Part shown: piece after piece, positions 25,958 to 34,432 of the stretch
Layout: each line of letters opens with the position of its first letter
Numbering within the stretch: position 1 is the first letter of the stretch
NCBI GenBank assembly: GCA_963847145.1
Contig: CAWJYN010000003.1
Span: forward strand, 1,178,001-1,242,000
Length of the DNA stretch: 64,000 nucleotides
From: JABFRJ01 sp963847145
GTDB lineage: Bacteria > Pseudomonadota > Alphaproteobacteria > Rhizobiales > Hyphomicrobiaceae
Direction: 5' to 3'
The notes under the pieces: generated by a model
Database searches by the model: none
What the model was told of the DNA's origin: nothing
The model's input: only the letters and a program-made list of their open reading frames with translations
Program-made: the position numbers and the translations under genes

Positions 25958-26368
25958 TTAGCGTGCCTCGAGCGCGCGCAGCAGACTTTTGAGATCCGGC
26001 TCACTCACCAGATCGGCGGCGGCGGCTGGGGCGAACCAGCCACGCTGGCGCTCGCTGGCCTCGGGCCAGGCTGTGGCTTCTTCGGTCACTTCGAGAAGGT
26101 AGACGAGCACGTTGAGCGACTGGAGCTTGTCGTTGCGCCGCTTGTCATAGGTGAACATGCCAATGCTTTCGGGTTGCGCTCTGCCGCGGACCCCTGCTTC
26201 TTCCCAGGCTTCACCAGCGGCGGCGTCGTGGTCGTCCAGGTTGCGCCAAGGCCAACCTTTCGGCACGACCCAACGCCGGGTTTCGCGGGAGGTGATCAAC
26301 AGTACTTCGTATGCTCCGGAACTGGTGCGCCGAATCGGAATTGCTGCGACCTGATATGCTTTGGCCAT
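25958..26368 (-). CDS. Nudix hydrolase
   Basis: This 136-residue protein has the Nudix core PKGWP followed by AAAGEAWEEAGVRG. In the canonical box the residue before EAWEEAG is Arg (REUxEExGU); here it is Gly. The glutamates that bind metal are kept, so activity may remain but could be altered. The layout RRWVVPKGW resembles alphaproteobacterial Nudix proteins related to diphosphoinositol-polyphosphate or Ap4A hydrolases. It lies alone on the minus strand between the polysaccharide locus and the phosphate transporter. Confidence 0.85.
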   Translation of the reverse strand: MAKAYQVAAIPIRRTSSGAYEVLLITSRETRRWVVPKGWPWRNLDDHDAAAGEAWEEAGVRGRAQPESIGMFTYDKRRNDKLQSLNVLVYLLEVTEEATAWPEASERQRGWFAPAAAADLVSEPDLKSLLRALEAR

Positions 26369-26441
26369 GTGCAGCGTTTCTCACCTCTCTCTTACAGGCT
26401 TGATTGGGTACTCATGCGGTCCGTTTGAGGCGGATGGCTGT

Positions 26442-27437
26442 TCAGCGGGCCAAGGCGTTGGCGATCGAGGCTGCAATATAGGCGATGAAAGCGCACGCTG
26501 GAAACGTCGCGACCCACGCCATGATGATCTTTTTCAGAACGCCCCACCGAACGTCTGACGTCCTGCGGCTGGCGCTCACGCCGACAACTGCGCTGGTGAT
26601 CGTGTGCGTGGTGGACAACGGTACACCATAGACGGACGCCACCGAAATTGTTGTCGATGCTGCCATGGTCGCTGCAAACCCCTGCCAGGTGGTCAACCGC
26701 GTCATCTTGGACCCAACGGTTTGGATGATCTTCCAGCCACCGAAGCTGGTGCCGATGCCCATGGTCAGCGCGCAGATGACAATCACCCACCCATCAATCT
26801 GGAATGTCGGAATGGCGCCGCCGGCGAGCAGCGTGAGCGCGAACACACCCATGAACTTCTGGCCGTCGTTGAGCCCATGATTGAAGGCCATGAACCCGGC
26901 GGACAGCATTTGCAGGCGATCGAATGTGCGTTTGGCGCGCGTGGGCGGCGCCTGAGCCACAAACTTGGTGATCAGGCGGCCGAGCAGAAAGGCGCCGCCA
27001 AAGCCAAACGCTAGTGACGCGACCATGCCGATGCCAACTTTTTGCCACCCAGCCCACTGCAACGCGGAGAACCCGCCACCGGCGAGTGCTGCGCCGGCCA
27101 AGCCCGCCAGCAGGGCGTGGGACTTGCTAACTGGAATGCCGAAACGCGCAGCCAGCCCACCCCAGACAATGATCGAGATCATCGTCGCGGTAATCGACGC
27201 AAGGGTCAGCGCGGACGGTGCCACAATGCCTTTGCCGACAGTTGCGGCCACGGCGGTTCCCGCCATGGCGCCAATGGTATTCATGATCACGGCCATGATG
27301 ACCGCCTGCCGGGGCGTCATGACGCCGGTGGAGATGACGGTTGCGATGGCGTTGGGCGCGTCTGTCCAGCCGTTGACAAATTCGGCCGCCAGCACAGCGA
27401 ACAGAGCGATGAGCAGGCCAAGCGTCAGGACCGTCAT
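26442..27437 (-). CDS. pit: PiT family inorganic phosphate transporter
   Basis: This 331-residue membrane protein carries both PiT signature repeats: FVNGWTDAPNAIATVISTG near residue 20 and GFMAFNHGLNDGQKFMGV near residue 180. It also has GIPVSKSHALLAGLAGAAL and GVPLSTTHTITSAVVGV in the matching inverted halves. About ten hydrophobic segments are present. It imports phosphate with a cation. Its ATG directly abuts the stop of the DUF47 gene upstream, so the two form a unit. Confidence 0.93.
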   Translation of the reverse strand: MTVLTLGLLIALFAVLAAEFVNGWTDAPNAIATVISTGVMTPRQAVIMAVIMNTIGAMAGTAVAATVGKGIVAPSALTLASITATMISIIVWGGLAARFGIPVSKSHALLAGLAGAALAGGGFSALQWAGWQKVGIGMVASLAFGFGGAFLLGRLITKFVAQAPPTRAKRTFDRLQMLSAGFMAFNHGLNDGQKFMGVFALTLLAGGAIPTFQIDGWVIVICALTMGIGTSFGGWKIIQTVGSKMTRLTTWQGFAATMAASTTISVASVYGVPLSTTHTITSAVVGVSASRRTSDVRWGVLKKIIMAWVATFPACAFIAYIAASIANALAR

Positions 27438-28094
27438 CTAAGCTTCCTTGCGCGCGAGCGAGAGGATGAGACTTGCGCAATGGTTGGCGTCGTCGGTGAT
27501 TTGCTCGAGCAAGTGAAAAAGCTGATGCCAGGCAATGAAGCCAAGACCGACGGCGCCGGGCACGGAGAACTCTTCAACGAGTTTACGCTCGTGGACGGCA
27601 ACAATCTTGTCGGCGTGCGATTCCATTTCGTCGATCCGATCGACGACTTCGCGGACGCGAGCCAATGACAACCGAGGCTCGGCCAACATGGCGACAAGGC
27701 TGTCGAGATGGACCAACATCTCGCCGCCCAGGCTCATCAGCTCAATCGCTTCCGGGCGCATCTGGCCGAGGAACTTCTGGTAGGCATCAATGTGGAGTGC
27801 GACTTTGCGCATGCCGTCGATCACATCATCGAGTTCATCGGTGAGGCGCATTGCGTCGGGGATGTCAAAGCGCATGATAAACGAGTTATCGAGGAGTTCG
27901 TGGACCTCATCGACGACGCGATCGGCTTTGTGTTCGAATTCAATCGTGCCGGCGACGTCTTTGCCTTGCGTTGCGCGGAAATGGACGGAGCATTCCAGCC
28001 CGATTTTTGAGATTTGCCGCAGGCTGGCAGCATAGCGGTCGTTACCGGAGACGCCAAACATGTTGGCCCAGGCGCTTTGCACAAATTTCAGCAC
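27438..28094 (-). CDS. DUF47 / PhoU-like Pit accessory protein
   Basis: This 218-residue, mostly helical protein (VLKFVQSAWANMFGVSGNDR, then FEHKADRVVDEVHELL and LTDELDDVIDGMRKVALHI) belongs to the TIGR00153/DUF47 family. That family is almost always encoded with a Pit transporter and is thought to regulate it. The start is a GTG at 28094 with a strong GAGGGGGAA site upstream. The pit gene follows with no spacing. Confidence 0.9.
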   Translation of the reverse strand: MLKFVQSAWANMFGVSGNDRYAASLRQISKIGLECSVHFRATQGKDVAGTIEFEHKADRVVDEVHELLDNSFIMRFDIPDAMRLTDELDDVIDGMRKVALHIDAYQKFLGQMRPEAIELMSLGGEMLVHLDSLVAMLAEPRLSLARVREVVDRIDEMESHADKIVAVHERKLVEEFSVPGAVGLGFIAWHQLFHLLEQITDDANHCASLILSLARKEA

Positions 28095-28258
28095 AGTTCC
28101 CCCTCGGTGGGTTGCCCCCACCCCCGGTCAATTCGCGTCGTCCCGCCATATAGCCCGGCCTGCCTGGATGGCAACCGGGACATTGTGAGGCGGATGGGAA
28201 AGGTGTGGAGCGGTCGCAGGGTTATGCGCTGATATGGCGTGGGATGGCGGCCTGGGCT

Positions 28259-29134
28259 TTAACTAGCGACAGCCGCCACTTTGGGTTGCTCGGCCAGAGC
28301 GTTGGCCTCTTCGAGCCGCTGCAGGAGTTCCTGGGACACGGACTTGATGGCGGCGCCGACGGAGCCTGGATACTTACCGAGCCACGAGCGGCCTTCCGGG
28401 GAGAACTGGGTGATGTGCTGGAGCGCGATTGAGCGGTGGATAGGCTGGGTGAAGCAGCGGTTGTCGGCGCGTTCCCGGAGCCAGGCGTCGTAGTCGCGGT
28501 CCTGTGCGCCGTTGGGGTCCATGAGGTTGACGACGACGCCCAGGTTCTCGGCAAACCCCATCTCTGGGTTGAGTGCCTTGAACCGGCGGAAAACTTCCAA
28601 CCCGCAAACGGAGATGTAGTCTGGCTTGGTCGGCGAGATGTGAAAGTCGGCTTCGCGCAGCCATGACTCAGTGAGCACCGAGAGACCCGGCGGGCAGTCG
28701 ATCAGCACGACGTCGAAGGCCGAGCGGACACCGTTCAAGAGGCCCTGGATGGTCGACCGCAAGGCGCCATGCTGGGCCTCCTTGGAGACTTCCCGCTCGA
28801 ACAGAGTCAATTGCATGTCGCTGGGGATCAAATAGAGGCCACTGGCGTCGTCGATATCGGAGCTGCCGCCGACCACGAATTTAGGCCAGTCGAGCGGTTG
28901 CTGCTGCAAAACGGTGTTGGCGAGGAGATCGACGATGGTGGTGGCTTCGGACTGCAGCTTGTGCAGCCGCATGGAGGTCATCAGCATCGAGCTGACGCTG
29001 GCTTGGGAATCGCTGTCGATCACCAGCACGGTTTTGTTGAAGAGCGCGGTGAGCGTTTCGGCAATAGCCAAAACAAGGGTCGACTTACCGACCCCGCCCT
29101 TGGTGTTCATGACCGCGATGGTCGTCCGCTTCAT
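28259..29134 (-). CDS. ParA/Soj family ATPase (orphan, no ParB nearby)
   Basis: This 291-residue ATPase begins KRTTIAVMNTKGGVGKSTLV, a deviant Walker A motif. It has VLVIDSDSQASVSSML (Walker A' Asp) and FDVVLIDCPPGLSVLTES (Walker B). No ParB or centromere-like repeats are nearby, so it is more likely to position some cellular cargo than to segregate this replicon. It is encoded alone; the downstream DUF47/Pit unit is 165 bases away. The cargo is unknown. Confidence 0.9.
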   Translation of the reverse strand: MKRTTIAVMNTKGGVGKSTLVLAIAETLTALFNKTVLVIDSDSQASVSSMLMTSMRLHKLQSEATTIVDLLANTVLQQQPLDWPKFVVGGSSDIDDASGLYLIPSDMQLTLFEREVSKEAQHGALRSTIQGLLNGVRSAFDVVLIDCPPGLSVLTESWLREADFHISPTKPDYISVCGLEVFRRFKALNPEMGFAENLGVVVNLMDPNGAQDRDYDAWLRERADNRCFTQPIHRSIALQHITQFSPEGRSWLGKYPGSVGAAIKSVSQELLQRLEEANALAEQPKVAAVAS

Positions 29135-29439
29135 AACTGCAAGTTTCCTATAAAATCAACGCATTAGACGGGCTTCCGCGAAATGGCCGCCCGGTTACGT
29201 CAACACTGGCATCCCCGTACCTAGAACAAGATTATGCGGCGTCAATATGTGGGAGGCGCCGGACGTAAGGCGTGTCCGTATGCTTCCAATAGCACCATTT
29301 CAGGCCGTGCAAAGTCAATCCGATTCGGCGCGGCGCGTGCGGCTGCGCCAAGGCCGCTAAAACGGCACCGGGCGCATCTGAGAGATGCGCCCGGCCGACG
29401 TTGCGGATATGAGAAGTGGCGGGACGATGCCCTTGGACT
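29135..29439. other. Intergenic region between the repeat protein gene and parA
   Basis: About 305 bases. It holds the terminator of the repeat protein gene (29368-29394) and presumably the parA promoter. Nothing else was recognised. Confidence 0.5.
29357..29394 (-). terminator. Rho-independent terminator of the secreted repeat protein gene
   Basis: Perfect 12-bp arms at 29368-29379 (CCGGGCGCATCT) and 29383-29394 (AGATGCGCCCGG) with a 3-base loop. Reading the minus strand, TTTT follows a few bases after the stem. The repeat protein gene ends 45 bases upstream on that strand. Confidence 0.8.
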
Positions 29440-30192
29440 TTAGTGGAACCAGCCGCGGCGGGCGGGCTGCCAGCTGGTCGTGCCCTTCTGGACGAGAACC
29501 TGCTGGTGGGTGACGGCGACTACGGGTGGGCGGGTCATGACATGTTCGGTGGCCGGCTTTACGACCACGGTGCGATCGACGTAGGCGTAGCTTGGCGGCG
29601 TGAAATTCTTGCGCACTGTGGCGGGCGCGACCTGCACCGTCTGACGGACGGTCTGATAGACGGCCGGCACGGCGTGCGCAACGCGAGTTGCTGGCGCGAC
29701 TAGCACGGAGCGCTCGACGTGACGGGTTATGGCCGGGACTTCGACCTTGCACATGGTTTCGCGGCCGTGACGGTCCATCTGCCGCTCCCAGCGGTAGGAT
29801 GCCGGCTGCACCACGACGATATCGCGCACAGTGCTGTATTGGGCGGGTGCGACGGAATAGGCAACGCTGGCCGGCTTGACCATAACGGTGCGCTCAACGG
29901 TGCCATATTGGGCTGGCACGTGCTCGGCTGACCAGCGGCCGGGGGATGTTTGGACCTTGTCGGTGCGCGTTGCGACCACGGCCGGTTCGCGCACGACTTC
30001 GGTGCGCGCAGGCGCGACGACGACGGGGCGGCTGACGGTCTTGTAGACGTCGGGTGCCGTGACTTTTTCGTAGCATTCCGCCGAACGGCGGCCGTCGCAG
30101 CCGAAGGCGAGGGCACCATCAACCGAAATGACTAGGAGGCCGGCGAGGGCGGCGGCGAAAGACAGCGTCAGGGACTGAGTAGGCGTGGGCAT
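29440..30192 (-). CDS. Secreted protein built of PAxYxTVxxxVxVxPA repeats, unknown function
   Basis: This 250-residue protein has a signal peptide (hydrophobic LTLSFAAALAGLLVISVDG, likely cut near GALA-F, residue 29). The mature part contains seven related units, for example DVYKTVSRPVVVAPA, QYGTVERTVMVKPA, QYSTVRDIVVVQPA, ITRHVERSVLVAPA, VYQTVRQTVQVAPA and YAYVDRTVVVKPA, spaced about 25-35 residues. Alternating V/T patterns suggest beta-strand repeats. Cysteines are few (CDGRRSAEC near the start). GGAG lies six bases before the ATG, and a strong terminator follows. A periplasmic or cell-surface structural role is plausible; I know no named family. Confidence 0.82.
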   Translation of the reverse strand: MPTPTQSLTLSFAAALAGLLVISVDGALAFGCDGRRSAECYEKVTAPDVYKTVSRPVVVAPARTEVVREPAVVATRTDKVQTSPGRWSAEHVPAQYGTVERTVMVKPASVAYSVAPAQYSTVRDIVVVQPASYRWERQMDRHGRETMCKVEVPAITRHVERSVLVAPATRVAHAVPAVYQTVRQTVQVAPATVRKNFTPPSYAYVDRTVVVKPATEHVMTRPPVVAVTHQQVLVQKGTTSWQPARRGWFH

Positions 30193-30563
30193 CGAAGACT
30201 CCGGAGTTGTGCTGGAACGACAGGCGGATTTGGCGGTAATTGGCGCGGCAGAGGGGCTGAAGCAGTGGCATGATCTCAGCGTCGGCTGTGCGTGTAACGT
30301 CTGAATAATACTTAGAAAAACGCGCGCGGCTGCAACAGACCGAAGTCAAGGTAAAGCAGCCGTGGGTTAATGATCGAGAGTTGGGCAGTTCCCATACTGG
30401 CCGACGGCGCGACGCGTTTTTGGTGACCCCGGTGGCGGCCCGGGCGGGGCAGCGTTAACGAAGGCGGCCGAATGGGCGGCGCGTACTGGCCAGCTGCCTT
30501 GCGCCGCCCCCGTGCAGCCCTTATCGATCCTGCATCGGTTTCCCCATGGTGGAGTGCATACAG
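30193..30563. other. Divergent intergenic region between the repeat protein gene and lemA
   Basis: About 370 bases that should contain two divergent promoters. No gene, terminator or repeat was recognised. Confidence 0.5.
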
Positions 30564-31184
30564 ATGGTTCGTTCCGTGATTTCCGTGTTCGGGCGGGTGC
30601 TGGCGCTTGGCGCGGTGCTGGCGTTGGCTGGCTGTGGGGTCAACAACATTCCGACCTATGAGCAGGAGGCCAAGGCCAAGTGGGCGGAGGTGCAGAACCA
30701 GTATAAGCGCCGTGCGGACCTCATTCCCAATCTACTGGAAACCGTGAAGGGCTTTGCCGAGCAGGAGCGTTCGGTGTTGATCGGTGTGACTGAGGCACGG
30801 TCAAAGGCCACCAGCGTGCAGATCCCGGCTGATATCGTGACCAACCCGGAAGCGATGAAGAAGTTCCAGGAAGCGCAAGCGACCTTGGGCGGGGCGCTGC
30901 GGCAGCTGCTGGTGGCATCCGAGCGCTACCCCGATATCAAGTCGGGCGAGAACTTCCGTCAGCTGCAGAGCCAGTTGGAAGGCACTGAGAACCGCATCTC
31001 GATTGCGCGCCGTGACTACATTGAGAGCGTCCGCGTTTTCAACACTGAGATCACGACGATCCCTGGCCGCTGGTGGCGCTCGTTCATGTACAAGAGCTCG
31101 AAAGAGATGGCGACGTTCGACATCCCGGTCGAGGAAAGCAAGGCCCCAAAGATCGACTTCGGCACCGGCGCGAAGAAGAATTGA
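30564..31184 (+). CDS. lemA: LemA family lipoprotein
   Basis: This 206-residue protein has a signal with a lipobox (VLALAGCGVNN, lipidated Cys near residue 24). The LemA core is KWAEVQNQYKRRADLIPNLLETVKGFA, with later AEGxL-like helices and RDYIESVRVFNTEITTIPGRWW. LemA proteins are membrane-anchored helical bundles of unclear role, usually encoded with TPM-domain proteins, as here. A GGTGGAG site lies about ten bases before the ATG at 30564. Confidence 0.93.
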   Translation: MVRSVISVFGRVLALGAVLALAGCGVNNIPTYEQEAKAKWAEVQNQYKRRADLIPNLLETVKGFAEQERSVLIGVTEARSKATSVQIPADIVTNPEAMKKFQEAQATLGGALRQLLVASERYPDIKSGENFRQLQSQLEGTENRISIARRDYIESVRVFNTEITTIPGRWWRSFMYKSSKEMATFDIPVEESKAPKIDFGTGAKKN

Positions 31185-31232
31185 GCTCGTATGGGCCCAG
31201 GCTTCGTGTGTTTAGCGGTACTGCCTAGTTTT

Positions 31233-31375
31233 CGTCATGGCCGCGCAGGCGGCCACCCAAGCAAGCATCGACGTTGATCTGGATCGATGTCGGGCAGACT
31301 GCCAAGGGTCGGGTGTGTCTTCAAGGATCGCTTCAACGCTGGTTTGCTTGGGTGGCCGCCTGCGCGGCCATGACG
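31233..31375. repeat. 143-bp element with perfect 32-bp terminal inverted repeats
   Basis: The bases 31233-31264 are the exact reverse complement of 31344-31375 (32 of 32). Each arm also holds a nested palindrome, GGCCGC-GCAG-GCGGCC, and the arms enclose 79 bases. It sits between lemA and the first TPM gene. The structure is like a MITE or a paired REP unit of alphaproteobacteria. No target duplication is evident. Confidence 0.88.
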
Positions 31376-31398
31376 GGCGGTTGGATCTGGGCGCGCAA

Positions 31399-32250
31399 GT
31401 GCTAACGCGCAAAATCGGTTCGGTGTCGCTGGAGGGGCTTCTCGGTTCCTGGCTCATATTCGTGACCCTTTGCCTCGCACTCACGTCCGCCCATGCCGAG
31501 CCGAAATTTCCGGCGTTGACGGGGCGGATTGTTGATGAGGCGCGTATCCTTTCGGCGGCCGACAAGGCCGAGCTGGAAGCGACGCTGAAAGAGCTGGAAG
31601 GAAAATCCTCCGACCAGATCGTGATCTACACGGCACCGTCTCTGCAGGGCTACGAGATCGAGGATTTCGGGTACCGGCTCGGCCGCGCGTGGAAGATCGG
31701 GCAGGCCGGCGTCAACAATGGGATCGTGCTGATTATTGCGCCCAACGAGCGCAAGGTACGCATCGAAGTTGGCCGTGGCCTTGAGCCGTTGATGACCGAC
31801 AGCATGTCCAGCACGATCATCCAGAATACAATTCTTCCCGGCTTCCGGCGTGGCGATTTCCCGGCCGGCATCAAGGCTGGTGTGCGCGACATCAAGGATG
31901 TGCTGCTGGGGGACGCGGAAGAGGTGAAGAAGCGGGCGCGGGCGCTCAAGCGACCGAGCAACGTCGACAGCGATATTGTGCCGCTGATCATCTTCGGAGT
32001 CATCCTGGCGATCTTTATCTGGAACTTTGTCGCGCAAGCACGCCAGCAACAGTTGGCGGCGAATGCCAACCCCAATGCGGCGCGGCGCCGGCGCTTGGGC
32101 GACGGACGCGTGATCGTACTTCCGGGTGGCTGGGGTGGTTCAGGCGGCTGGAGCGGCGGTGGTGGCTGGTCGTCAGGTGGCGGCTCGGGTGGCGGATTTT
32201 CCGGTGGCGGCGGTGATTTCGGCGGCGGCGGCTCATCGGGTAGTTGGTAG
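31399..32250 (+). CDS. TPM domain protein (YgcG family) with glycine-rich C-terminus
   Basis: This protein of about 283 residues has a signal peptide (LLGSWLIFVTLCLALTSAHA), a TPM domain (FPALTGRIVDEARILSAADK, KSSDQIVIYTAPS, NNGIVLIIAPNERKVRIEVGRGLE, about residues 35-160) and one transmembrane helix (IVPLIIFGVILAIFIWNFV). It ends in a long Gly/Ser/Trp tail (about residues 235-283). The start is uncertain: GTG 31399 or GTG 31423. An ATG lying inside the inverted repeat at 31237 is open but would add an odd leader, so it is not chosen. LemA-TPM pairs probably act together at the membrane. Confidence 0.88.
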   Translation: MLTRKIGSVSLEGLLGSWLIFVTLCLALTSAHAEPKFPALTGRIVDEARILSAADKAELEATLKELEGKSSDQIVIYTAPSLQGYEIEDFGYRLGRAWKIGQAGVNNGIVLIIAPNERKVRIEVGRGLEPLMTDSMSSTIIQNTILPGFRRGDFPAGIKAGVRDIKDVLLGDAEEVKKRARALKRPSNVDSDIVPLIIFGVILAIFIWNFVAQARQQQLAANANPNAARRRRLGDGRVIVLPGGWGGSGGWSGGGGWSSGGGSGGGFSGGGGDFGGGGSSGSW

Positions 32251-32273
32251 GACATGGCAGACAGGATTTGGGT

Positions 32274-32930
32274 ATGACGACGCGCACCTTCACCCGCAAC
32301 GCGCCCAAGGCGCATACGTTCATCCCGACGCCGGATGATCTGCGCATTTCGTCGGCCATCGCGCATGCAGAAGAGCGGACATCAGGCGAGATCGTTGCGG
32401 TGGTGGCGTCGGAGAGTGACAGCTATCTCTATGCGCCGTTCCTGTGGGCGGCGCTGGCCGCGCTGGCGATCGTCTGGCCGCTGATCTACTTGACGTGGAT
32501 GAGCGTGCAGTGGATTGCGGTGATCCAGCTCGCAGTGTTCGCGGGGCTGTCGGCGATCCTCGCGTCACGTCCCTTGCGCTATAGGCTGGTGCCGCGGTCG
32601 GTGCTGGTGGGGCGTGCCCATGCCCGCGCGGTCGAGCAGTTTCTGGTGCAGAACCTGCACACGACAAGCGGACGAACGGGCGTGCTGATTTTCGTTTCTG
32701 TGGCCGAGCGCTATGCGGAAATTCTCGCCGATAGCGGCATTCACACCAAGGTACCGGAGGGTACGTGGCAGAAGATCGTTGACGAGCTGACGGGCGATAT
32801 CGGCGCCGGACACACGACAAGCGGCTTCGTCGCCGCGATCGAGCATGTAGGCAAGCATCTGGCGAAACATTTTCCGCCTGGGTCGGCGCCGACGCGGACG
32901 CTGACGAACCATTTGATTGTGCTGAACTGA
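32274..32930 (+). CDS. TPM domain membrane protein
   Basis: This 218-residue protein begins with a cytoplasmic stretch (DLRISSAIAHAEERTSGEIVAVVAS, the start of the TPM fold). It has two hydrophobic segments near residues 60-100 (FLWAALAALAIVWPLIYLTW and VIQLAVFAGLSAILAS) and then VGRAHARAVEQFLVQNLHTT and GVLIFVSVAERYAEI, which complete the TPM domain. It starts 23 bases after the first TPM gene, so lemA and both TPM genes form one operon. Confidence 0.88.
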   Translation: MTTRTFTRNAPKAHTFIPTPDDLRISSAIAHAEERTSGEIVAVVASESDSYLYAPFLWAALAALAIVWPLIYLTWMSVQWIAVIQLAVFAGLSAILASRPLRYRLVPRSVLVGRAHARAVEQFLVQNLHTTSGRTGVLIFVSVAERYAEILADSGIHTKVPEGTWQKIVDELTGDIGAGHTTSGFVAAIEHVGKHLAKHFPPGSAPTRTLTNHLIVLN

Positions 32931-33026
32931 GGGGAAGCAACGAGCTCGATCCAAGGTCGGGGCTCGCTGAAACGCTCTACCCGATCTACAGTCGCCGACG
33001 ATTGCCAGCTGTCAGGGCAACCCCTC

Positions 33027-34196
33027 ATGTCCACCGCGCCGCACGTCCATATTGATCTCGCCGGCTTTTGGCATGATCCGTATCCGACGTATGCGCGGCT
33101 CAGGCGTGAGGCGCCGATTGCGTTTGTGCCGGAGTTGGCTGGCACGGTGTTGGCGCGGCGCGACGACATTTTTATCGCCGAGAAAATCGTCGACGTTTTC
33201 AGCTCCCATCAGCCGGCGGGCCTCATGAATACGCTGATGGGCCACAACATGATGCGCAAAGACGGCGATGCGCACATGGCCGAGCGGCAGGCGTTCTTCC
33301 CAGCGGTGTCGCCGAAGACGGTCAAAGCCGTTTGGAGCGCGAAGTTCCAAGCGCATGCGGATCGCATTCTGGAGCGCCTCGCGCCGCTGGGCGGCGGTGA
33401 TCTCTGTAAGCTCTATGCGTTGCCGTTGTCGGCGGAGTGCTTGAAGGACATCACCGGGCTGACCAACATGCGGTTCCAGGACATGGATGCGTGGTCGCAG
33501 GGTATGATCGACGGCATCGCCAACTATGCCGGTGACAAGACAATCGAAGCCCGCTGCCATGCGGCGACGGCGGGGATTGATGCCTGCATCGACGATATGC
33601 TGCCGGTTGTTCGCAAGTCACCGAACCATAGTCTGCTGAGCGTGCTGCTGCAGGCCGGCATGCCGCTGGAGAGCGTGCGCGCCAACATCAAGCTCGCCAT
33701 CAGCGGTGGGCAGAACGAACCGCGCGATGCGATAGCGGGTTGCATCTGGGCGCTGGCGTCGCATCCGGAGCAACTGGCGCTGGTACAGTCCTGGTGGCGC
33801 GCGCTGGCTGCAGGTGTTCGAAGAATATTGCCGCTGGATTGCGCCGATTGGCATGACGCCGCGGCGGGTGGCGAAACCGTGGTCCATCCACGGCATAGAG
33901 TTTGCGCCGGAAGACCGCGCTGTTCTTTCTCTACGGCTCGGCCAATCGGGATGAGGCGCATTTTACCAACGCCCGAAACTTTCGATGTCCGTCGCGACAC
34001 CACGAAGAGCGTGTCGTTCGGCGCCGGTCCGCACTACTGCGCCGGCGCCTGGGCGTCGCGCGCGATGGTGGCGGACGTGGCACTGCCGAGCGTGTTTGGG
34101 AAACTCCCCAACCTCCGCCTCGACCCAAGCGACCCAGTTCGCATCGGCGGCTGGGCGTTCCGTGGCGTGTTGAATTTGCCGGGGGTGTGGGGGTGA
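33027..34196 (+). pseudogene. Cytochrome P450 with three one-base frame changes
   Basis: The start frame encodes a P450 N-half (FWHDPYPTYARLRREAPIAFV, and AISGGQNEPRDAIAGC of the oxygen-binding helix). The end encodes the heme loop FGAGPHYCAGAW. In between, P450 sequence is found in the other two frames: WLQVFEEYCRWIAP with the K-helix ExxR motif from 33805, and FLYGSANRDEAHFTN from 33926. The frame returns to the first at 33969 (PETFDVRRD). Three single-base gains near 33790, 33925 and 33971 cancel out, so a 389-codon frame stays open but would carry about 60 wrong residues. It is either decayed or affected by sequencing errors. Confidence 0.8.
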
Positions 34197-34222
34197 GCAG
34201 GTGCGAGAGGCGCGATGGAATC

Positions 34223-34247
34223 CCCTCCCCGTCCTTCACGGGGAGGG
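34223..34247. repeat. GC-rich palindrome, rhizobial type
   Basis: A perfect 10-bp stem, CCCTCCCCGT (34223-34232) and ACGGGGAGGG (34238-34247), with loop CCTTC. It lies 26 bases after the P450 frame and may serve as a terminator or be one of the dispersed palindromes. Confidence 0.7.
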
Positions 34248-34432
34248 TTAGGGTGAGGGGCAGCAACACGTCGGAAGCCTTCTTCCGTTTGCGCGCTTGT
34301 GACAGTTAAGCTGCCGTAAAATTCGACGCGCGGGAACGAGAAACGTAGTCGGCTTTTGACCCATAAGAAACATTCCATCATATCTGGGGTAGACTTCGTT
34401 TGCAGCGCCGTTGCATCGGATGGAGGCACTTC

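Noticed and set aside
31237..31398. ATG at 31237 as the start of the first TPM protein
   Set aside because: It lies within the 32-bp inverted repeat and would put a non-secretory leader of more than 50 residues before the signal peptide.
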